Shown here piece after piece: positions 56,601 through 64,000 of a stretch of DNA of 64,000 nt. How positions within the stretch are numbered: position 1 is the stretch's first letter; each line of letters opens with the position of its first letter. The position numbers were made by a program, and so were the translations under genes. The DNA is taken from contig JBAMDO010000007.1 in the NCBI GenBank assembly GCA_037074765.1, forward strand, positions 248,001 to 312,000. The letters run 5' to 3'. Below the pieces are notes generated by a model. That model ran no database searches, was not told the DNA's origin, and saw nothing but the letters and a program-made list of their open reading frames with translations. Source of the stretch: Mansonella perstans (taxonomy: Eukaryota > Nematoda > Chromadorea > Rhabditida > Onchocercidae).

Positions 56601-59600
56601 GATTATTTATAAATTATTATTAGTGTTTAATTGTTGTATCCATTCAGTCTCGAAATCAATTTCCTTTCCGTTAACTCTGATTTGTTTGTTTTAAACTCTC
56701 CAGCTTTTATAAAACTTAAATGTTTTTTTTTTTTTTTTTTATTTTTTAGATAAATATTTTTTTTAGTTATGCGCACAAATAGGCGGTTTTTTGCAACTTT
56801 CCGCTGAAGCAACAGAATTACGGCTATTACTTGAATCCCAAGAAATTCAGGTTGAATTTTTTGTAGCGCTTTTTTTAAACTTTCTCCTTCGTAGTTTAAT
56901 AAGCTTTGCGGAAACGCATTATTAAGACCAAGACGTGTAGGACTTTAAATTGTTCCACTCGCTGAAAGAAAAAATAAACTCCGAAGCAATTCTTTGTCTT
57001 TCAGACCATTTAACTAAGCGTACTGTGGAAAGGTTGAGGAAAACTTTTGTTGAAATTGAACTTTTAGGCAGTATTGCAAGCACACGATGTAATAGTTCAT
57101 GAAATATATGAGGGCAGTGCTCGTGGTAATTGCACTACTGTGGAAATGGGTGGCAATGAGGGAAATACGATAGATCAACAGCAAAAAATTCTTCCACAAA
57201 TGTCCATTCAAGTTGGTTTCACATGCATCTTCCCAAAATGCACAAAATTATGAATTAAATTTGCCATCATTCTCATCAAAATAGCTTTGTGGCCATTACA
57301 ATACGTTACTATGAAGTTTTCATGAATTAGAATTGCTTTGATTCACTTCTAGTGCTATTTATTGAATGAATCAATCAGGATTTTGGCATTTGTTTCCGGG
57401 AATCGCGATAAAGCAAAAATTTTTTCCTTTCTCATTGTGGCTATAGATTTTAAACAAATTTATTTCATAATGATTTTGTAGGCATCAAAATCATCACACT
57501 TGCCATTTTCATATCTTAACGGCGGTGTACTGCGAGCACAAATATCTCATGCAGTCACACCTTCGTTTGGCGCTGCGGCAAGTGAGGTACAGCAGTCGTA
57601 CATGTTACCTCTGCTTAATGATGATGACGACATGGTAATAGATTCGGTCAGTCGAGTGCGCTTGGTGCAGTTTCAGAAGGATACCGAAGAACCGATGGGA
57701 ATTACGTTGAAGGCGGGCTTTCAGTCATATGGTTCTTCAGGATTCCCAAATTGCAGTTTACAATTCTTTTTGAATAAAATCGGATTTTTTCTATAAAGAA
57801 TTTTTTTCAAATTGTCAAATATTACTGTTTAGGTGACGGAAGATGGTCGATGTCAAGTGGCCAGAATCATGCATGGAGGACTGATACACAGGCAGGGTAA
57901 ACAGTCTTTATTATTCGTTTAATTTTGTCGATAGAAAGTATTCGTTTTTTAAGGGTACTCAACATGCTAGCCTTGTCAAAGCTTTTCGGTCTCAATAGTA
58001 CTCATTTGAAGCAGGAAGTCATTCTGATCTTATTTTAAGATATTAAACGATGAGCTCTCCATACCTTTTTAAACTCGATAAATTTAGAATGCATATTTTT
58101 CAAAATATCCAACCTAAAGTGTCGTGTGATTTTTCTAGCTGAAATAGATATCGAACTGGTGGCAAGCTCGATAACAATTTTAACTCAAAATTCGAGTTTT
58201 TCCAGTTCTTACAAATAAACCTTTAGTGTTTCTGTTGACTTGTTAAAGGATTTATTGACGAATTGCAGCAACTCTTCATGTCGGTGATGAAATTCGTGAA
58301 ATTAATGGTGTCAGTGTACTAAACCAAAGCGTTGAAATGTTGCAGCGGTTGCTGCGCGATGCGCGCGGTGCGGTAACATTTAAGATAATTCCATCGTACC
58401 GCAGCGCTCCACCAGCATGTGAAATATTTGTCCGAGCGCAATTTGACTATGATCCGGTTCAAGATGATTTGATTCCATGTCCACAAGCTGGCGTCCCATT
58501 TAAAACTGGCGACATTCTTCAGGTTTGGATGTTACGGAACCTGTCAGTATATTATTAAATATTTTTAACTTTCGGCGTATACAAATTAGAATTCATGTTA
58601 ATTTAATATGGATTACCGATTGATTTTAATTTATCCACCTTAAATTGGCAATCATTTTGGTAAGAGAAAATATATTGGCGGCTTAGTGGCAATGAACTGT
58701 TTCAGGTGATATCAAAAGATGACCATAACTGGTGGCAAGCTCGATATATCTCTCAGTTTCCGGCTCTTGGAAATGCTAGTCCCAGTGGTACCTACACTCC
58801 GGGTGCTTCGGTTGCTGGTTTAATACCATCACCAGAGCTGCAGGAATGGCGAACTGCTTGCTTAGCTATGGAACGAGCTAAAGACAATAGTTAATATAAT
58901 GGATTCACTAAGTTTCCATAAAAAAGAACTAATAGTCTTTCTCTGGTATAAGTATCGAGAAATAATATGGTCTACACTATCTTCATCTCTCTAGCAAGGA
59001 ATGCCTAAATGTAGAATGAAATCTTTTCAAGCCTTATGGTCTTAAGTCCCTTCATTGCTGGCATGATTGCATGCCTAATAGAATTATCAGATGTTGAGAG
59101 TTGTCCAGCCGGACTATTTCTAAATAGAAAATGGTGCTTTTTATGCGGAACTTGCTAAAGATCTTTTATAAACTGCTAGATTTATGATTTTGAGTTACAG
59201 TGACTGTTTCTCATTTAGCGCATTGTATGTGGTTTAACAAGAAGAAAAAATATTACACTACGAAATATCTTCAGAAACATTCCGCTTTATTCGATCAACT
59301 TGACCTCGTCACTTATGAAGAGGTAAGGATCCTCTCTTTCTATAAGTTCTTCATTTAAATTTTACAAGAACTATTTTTTGTGTTTCTGAAAGATAAGATT
59401 TTAGCTTTATTCCTTTGGAGGCATTTGTTGAGGATTGCAAGAATGGCTTTCAAAGGAGTGCTTTTTAGGTCATACGGTTGGCAACTTACAGACGTAAAAC
59501 GTTAGTATTGCTGGGTGCTCATGGTGTTGGCCGAAGGCATATCAAAAATACGCTTATTTATAGGCATCCACAAAGGTTTGCCTATCCTATACCGCGTAAG

Positions 59601-60593
59601 TATTCTAATCTTTTCGTAATTGTAAAACCAAAATTTTAAATAGATTACTTGATACTGATGTTGATCTCACAAATTATTTTGAATAGAATTTTCTCTTTAT
59701 GGGCAAGAAAGAGGCATTTCCTGACTTATGAAGACGGAATACTTTTTTTCCTTGACTTAAGGACTTTACGAAGAATACGGACGGAGTATTTCTGTGACTC
59801 ACTGACTTTTTAATACTTTCGGATTTACGCAGTTTTTTATTGCAGATACAACAAGGCAGCCAAAAAAAGACGAAATTGATGGGAAACATTATTATTTTGT
59901 ATCAAATGATTGTATGCTTGCCGATATTCAAGCAAATGAATATTTGGAATATGGAACTCACGAAGAGTGCATGTATGGTACGAAACTGGAAACAATTCGC
60001 AATATTCACAGGACAGGAAAAATGGCTATCTTAGATGTTGAACCTCAAGTAATTTCAGATTTTCTGTTATGTTATTGCTGCTGTTAGCGTTATGTATTTC
60101 TCATCTCATATTAATTCCAACATTTTTTAGGCGCTAAAAGTTCTCAGGACAGCTGAGTATGCTCCATTTGTCGTTTTTATCGCTGCACCAAATCTTCATG
60201 GTTTGCAAGATGTAAGTTTTGTGACAAAAATTGTAAACTTCAAAAGATTTCAAAGCAATTTTACAATGGTAACAGTGTCTTTATTTCTAGAATTTTCTGA
60301 ATGCAATTGTTTTTTACCATGAAACCGGAAGATTTTTAAAAAGTTACTGAAGATTTTAAGTTTTAAAATTTTGCGAAGTCTCATTTGCAGCTTTTAGTAA
60401 TAAAATATTACAGCCAGATGGTAGCCTGGAACGTTTACTGCGAGAAAGTGAAATTCTGCGGCAGGCATTTGGACACTTGTTTGATTACGTGATACTGAAT
60501 AACGATATTGATGACACAATTCGGCAATTGGAACTTGTTGTGGAAAAACTTAACGCATGTCCACAATGGGTGCCAGTTTCCTGGGTCTATTAA
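44682..60593 (+). CDS. lin-2: CASK/LIN-2 MAGUK scaffold
   Basis: Exons: 44682-44764, 45161-45273, 45514-45703, 46017-46112, 46233-46315, 46397-46572, 46762-46968, 47471-47683, 48796-48912, 56522-56596, 56767-56850, 57068-57211, 57482-57712, 57833-57896, 58269-58522, 58706-58889, 59219-59322, 59469-59595, 59846-60048, 60131-60211, 60414-60593; 3009 nt, 1002 aa (human CASK 926), phases agree throughout. The ATG is preceded by an in-frame TAA. Order: CaMK-like domain (about 20-305), CaM-binding-like segment [17 protein letters not shown], two L27 regions (388-500), PDZ (585-667, [17 protein letters not shown]), SH3 ([18 protein letters not shown]), guanylate-kinase-like domain ([19 protein letters not shown]) ending [14 protein letters not shown]-2 works with LIN-7 and LIN-10 to localise receptors; CASK also binds neurexin-type tails at synapses. 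Compared with human CASK the PDZ-SH3 linker is much shorter, and the SH3 carries about 15 extra residues before [12 protein letters not shown]. Introns after 46112 and 57712 use GC donors. Confidence 0.96.
49357..49404. repeat. 19-bp direct repeat in a lin-2 intron
   Basis: TGGGAGCATGAGCTTATTT occurs at 49357 and 49386, a period of 29 bp. Confidence 0.9.
52909..52974 (+). CDS. Candidate alternative first exon of lin-2
   Basis: Inside the 7.6-kb intron between the two L27 exon groups. An ATG preceded two codons earlier by an in-frame TAA opens 22 codons ([20 protein letters not shown]...) ending at AAG|GTAAAG, a strong donor in phase 0. Exon 10 at 56522 starts in phase 0, so splicing would give an in-frame protein lacking the kinase-like domain and the first L27 part. 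C. elegans lin-2 is known to make a short form without the CaMK domain. Inference only. Confidence 0.35.
54458..54486. repeat. Perfect hairpin, 13-bp arms, 3-bp loop
   Basis: GTTAGTTCTCTCT, AGT, then the exact reverse complement. It lies within the large lin-2 intron. Confidence 0.95.
55675..55876. repeat. Diverged tandem duplication of about 100 bp
   Basis: Copy 1 starts at 55675 and copy 2 at 55771; both run through GGGACCTGAC, CCTACATCTTTTTCC and TAGCTAGGTGTTGATTTATG to GGAAGAAAAAGGAG. Copy 2 has about 8 extra bases and several substitutions. Intronic. Confidence 0.93.
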
Positions 60594-60641
60594 TTTCTGC
60601 TGTGGTCTTTACTGATTTTTGACGATAGTCCTTCACAGGAG

Positions 60642-61632
60642 ATGGTTCTACCTCGGAAGACTAGTGCGAAAGTCACCAAGAATCGTCAGGTCTACTGATT
60701 TACTTGAAAAAAGACTTGTTCACTAGTTTTGTTGTTTTTTCAAGTATTGAGTGCCTGAGATAGTCATTATCTTATGCAGTAATTTACATGTCCGTTTTGA
60801 TTATCTTTATTTATGTGGTTCTGAAGACGATTAAGAGATAAACCAGCTATTCTTACTTTGGAAAGATACACTGTAAAGTGAAATTCACTTCTCCTTAACT
60901 AGATTAAGGAAGGAGTGGCCATAAACTGAGGTTAGAGGGAGAATCTTCTTTCTGATGTTAGTAAGTAAACACTATATTGATAGCGTGGCATTATTTTTAC
61001 TGTGATGTATTATGTTTATTTATACTTAATGTGTTTTCCTTCTTTCTCACTGAGTTTCTCTGAATATGTGAATTTGCAACGACTAGCAAATTAATAATTG
61101 AAATTACCATTCATGACAAACCTTACTGTTAGCCTTCCTAACTTCTTTAGATGGAATGGGACTCCCATGTTCAGATGCAACGTCTTCCTTTCAATGAAGT
61201 GGCCTTATTGCGTTATGTAAGCATACACAGAATTTGCTGCTCATGAATACGTAAAAATCTAATTTATTTTTCAAGATGTTAAATCATACATGTTTTTACT
61301 ACGGCCTAATATTTTCATAATAATCTTTGTGCTTTTCAATATTTTTAACAATGTGCCTCAAATTTTGACTTACCAACGTTCTTTTTTAAAATCTAAAGCT
61401 TTTCACCAATTTCATCACTATTTTCTTTTAACGCTGTATGCTTACATACCTTATCACCGATTATTGCAGATGAGCTGAATTTTTATAGCTAGCAAATCTT
61501 TATTTCTTTTATTGTTGATTTCAGTGGTTTGAAGATTATAAAATGCAAGATTGGAAAAAGTTTGTTAACATCGGATCCAATAGGTGCTCCAGCGAAAATA
61601 TCATCACTTCTCTTGGAATATTAATTAAATAA
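60642..61632 (+). CDS. Possible small gene directly after lin-2
   Basis: Three pieces join with GT/AG and phase 0: 60642-60689 (MVLPRKTSAKVTKNRQ), 61151-61216 (MEWDSHVQMQRLPFNEVALL...), 61525-61632 (YKMQDWKKFVNIGSNRCSSE..., stop TAA); 73 aa. The basic start and the RLP...MQDWKKF pattern faintly recall borealin N-termini, but the expected middle helix is missing, so I do not name it. The first ATG is only 48 bp after the lin-2 stop, leaving hardly any room for a lin-2 3' UTR; the first piece may therefore be chance. Confidence 0.3.
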
Positions 61633-61690
61633 TAAAGAAATAATAAAAAATAAAAAAATTAGAAAAATAAAAAATAATAAATTGCTTTAC

Positions 61691-61888
61691 CTGGCTGCCA
61701 GTGGTTGCTTGTTTTCTTTTATTTCGTTTCGGAGCATATATCTCCTTTATCTTTTTCATTGCCAACAGTTTCGTTGCTCTCACCTTTGAGGAAAAACGTG
61801 GTAGTTTCTCATCCGGACTGTTACTGCTATCCTGTGCCATTCCTATCTCCTCTGGTGTCGGTTTATCTACATCTTTTGCTTTTTGTCT
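61691..61888 (-). CDS. Candidate internal exon, Lys/Arg-rich, unidentified
   Basis: On the minus strand TTCTTTCAG precedes and CAG|GTAAAG follows 66 open codons (198 bp, phase 0 on both sides). The peptide starts RQKAKDVDKPTPEEIGMAQD and has a basic second half with ATKLLAMKKIKEIYAPKRNK. Composition and both splice sites argue for a real exon; partner exons are uncertain. One candidate upstream exon lies at 62137-62184. Confidence 0.42.
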
Positions 61889-62103
61889 CTGAAAGAATGG
61901 ATTATTTTTTGAATGTTTCTTCAATCATTTTTTTTTATTTAACAATAAGCGGTTCTTTCTAAACTGTTCGTTTGAAGTGGGTAACCGAAAGCCATTACGA
62001 GTCTTATACATATTTTATTGAGAGGCATTAGAAAAAATTCAGGAATCTCTTACTTTTAATATTTGGAAAAAAATTGTAGAAAAAAAGATGTAGATAGCTT
62101 CAG

Positions 62104-62184
62104 TTAGCCATAATAATGATTGTTATCATTTTCTGCCTGAAATATAACTCTTTGGCCCATGAAACGTTTATCCAGTTCTGGAAT
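62104..62184 (-). CDS. Candidate exon (IPELDKRFMGQRVIFQ)
   Basis: Minus-strand acceptor TTATTAG followed by 26 open codons and TAA at 62104. If instead cut at CAG|GCAGAA (a GC donor) at 62137, it would join in phase 0 to the exon at 61888-61691. Both readings are possible and neither is proven. Confidence 0.28.
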   Translation of the reverse strand: MPELDKRFMGQRVIFQAENDNNHYYG

Positions 62185-64000
62185 CTAATAAGATATGAAC
62201 AAAGTTGAGGAAAAATTCATAATCCTTCTAGTCATCCTCTATGATTCACGTAATCAGTTATATTTTCAATCTTAGCGGATTATTGTTATATTAATAATTA
62301 GAATTCTAAAGTTTTGTGATTTCTATTGATCTCGTTAATGACCAATAGTATCAGATGTGTTCCGAGCCTTGATCAAATTAAAAGTTACCAATAAAATTGC
62401 CAATAAAGAGTAATACATTTGGTTTGTAGCACATTAAAGAGTAATACATCCCGTAAAAACTGTGCTTTAACAAAACCATTCCACCATTATGAATTGTCAA
62501 TTCATCAATAATAATAAATATGATAATATAATAAAAGTAAACGAAAAAATTGACAATAAAATTTTGTTTTTCATTTATTTGTAGTGTAATTTCCCATCAA
62601 ATGTGTAAATTTTCTGAAGGGAATGTTGTAAAAAAATTCCAATTTAAATTTAAATTTTGTTTAATTTCAAAATTATTGTTTAATCATTTAAGTTTTGTTT
62701 AATTTAGTAGTTTTAATCGTCTTTAAGAATTTAATATTTTGTTGATACTTCCAACTAAATACAATCTTTCACTGAGTAAAATTGTACATCTTCGATGAGC
62801 GTAATCCTGAATGGCTATACTATTGGTCATTAGCTGAATGATGAACAAAATGATGGTACCTGTATAATCAATTTGATAACCAACCAGCCGTTCGTTAGAA
62901 GTTTTTATATAGTGAGAAAGAACAAATAATGGTTAACTACATACAGAACTAACAAATATTGTATATTTCAAACTGAATCTAATCTAAAAGAAAAGGTGTT
63001 TTTTATTTCGAATAAATTTCGTTTAAAGATTTTTATTTTTCGTGAACTATTCTATTACTAATGATTCTATGCCAAAAGTTTCCTTTATACTTCTGACTGT
63101 GATTTTATATTTATTGTTGTTTGGTTGGATAATGTTGAAACTTTGTACTATGAAATACCTGTACAACAATTGCAAGAGTTCTTATGTAAGTAATGTAATA
63201 CTTGGAAATAAGATTAATTCTAAGACTCATATAAATTTGATTTAAGTTAAAAGACTCGGAATATTTGACAAGAACAGATACGGTTTTATTTCGAATTCTG
63301 TTGGAAATCCCGGATAAGCTATGCGTTGTTCAAGACCCTATTATTTATCCGTCCAGATTAGAAAAGAGCATTGAAATCATAGCTGCTAACACTAGAGGTC
63401 GCGACTCTCTCACTCCTTCATAAAGTTGCCAATCGATTTTTAAGTCTAACTGTGCAGATATCATTTTAATCCTTTCGTGCTGACCAGTTCATTGTGCTGC
63501 ACTTATTCGTATAGGTCACAGGTTATGTATTCATTTTCAATTCCGATTTCAACTAATTTCCGAAATTCGAAGCGCAAGTTTAACTTACACATTCAGATTT
63601 ATATTCACTTTGATCCATATGCTCTTTTAATTAGATCCTTAGACTCTTCAACTTTTCAACAATAAGTTTCATTGACTGGGTCAACATCTCTCTTTCCTTT
63701 CGTTCATCTTAGCGAAAGAAAATGTGAGTCATATAGTGTAAACTCAGTCCTTATTTACTTTCATAGATTTGTTGGTGTACTTTACATGTGCTGTATCTGT
63801 TCAACAATTATTTATACCAAGTTCGAAGAGATTAATTATCTGCAAACTATTTGATCTCATTTGTATCTTTTAGAGATTGCTAATTGAGCCTTATTCATTT
63901 GTTATATTATAGAAAGATCAAAATTTTATTTCAATAACTATGTTATTATCATTAGAAGTTGTAGGGGAGAATAAGTGCTTACCTTCACTTAAATTATCAA
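62185..64000. other. Right end, nothing firm
   Basis: AT-rich. A minus-strand block at about 62910-62861 reads ERLVGYQIDYT up to a GTACC donor and could be another exon, but it does not link in phase to the piece at 62184. Confidence 0.4.

Noticed and set aside
61701..61962. Forward frames of 63 and 85 codons
   Set aside because: They are shadows of the minus-strand exon at 61691-61888.

Overview
The window reads as nuclear DNA of a nematode. It is AT-rich, genes are split into many short exons by introns of about 100 bp to several kb, acceptors are mostly T-rich followed by CAG/TAG, and long poly-A/poly-T and CT runs are frequent. Composition and intron style fit a spirurid/filarial-type (clade III) worm, but nothing here proves the genus. 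I see no bacterial, phage, plasmid, CRISPR or recognisable transposon content.

Four genes could be assembled exon by exon, with homology and reading phase agreeing at every junction. (1) An AMMECR1-family gene, + strand, 10112-15416, 7 exons, 245 aa. (2) An endophilin-B-type BAR protein, - strand, 25367 down to 21849, 8 exons, 278 aa, with no SH3 domain found. (3) An IFT80 (C. elegans CHE-2) intraflagellar transport subunit, + strand, 27138-32836, 17 exons, 761 aa, with an X-box-like site about 180 bp before its start. (4) A CASK/LIN-2 MAGUK scaffold, + strand, 44682-60593, 21 exons, 1002 aa, with CaMK-like, L27, PDZ, SH3 and guanylate-kinase-like domains.

A fifth + strand gene of unknown function ends at 19812. 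Its last four exons link in phase and carry a very recent 60-bp in-frame tandem duplication. Weaker exon-like pieces are listed separately: a possible - strand gene at 6740-5214, a - strand terminal exon just upstream of the endophilin gene (operon-like spacing), a small + strand gene just behind LIN-2, and - strand exons at 61.7-62.2 kb.

Layout: 1-10 kb mostly non-coding; 10-15.4 kb AMMECR1; 17.3-19.8 kb unknown gene, converging with the endophilin gene at 21.8-25.4 kb; a 1.4-1.8 kb gap, then IFT80; 33-44.7 kb a long AT-rich, microsatellite-rich stretch with no convincing gene; 44.7-60.6 kb LIN-2, including a 7.6-kb intron that holds a candidate alternative first exon; 60.6-64 kb small uncertain pieces.

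The most interesting points are three GC-AG introns among 49 modelled, the odd active-site residues of the LIN-2 kinase-like domain, the missing SH3 in the endophilin, and the possible in-frame alternative start for LIN-2. All exon edges come from reading splice consensus, phase and homology by eye; no alignment or transcript data were available.
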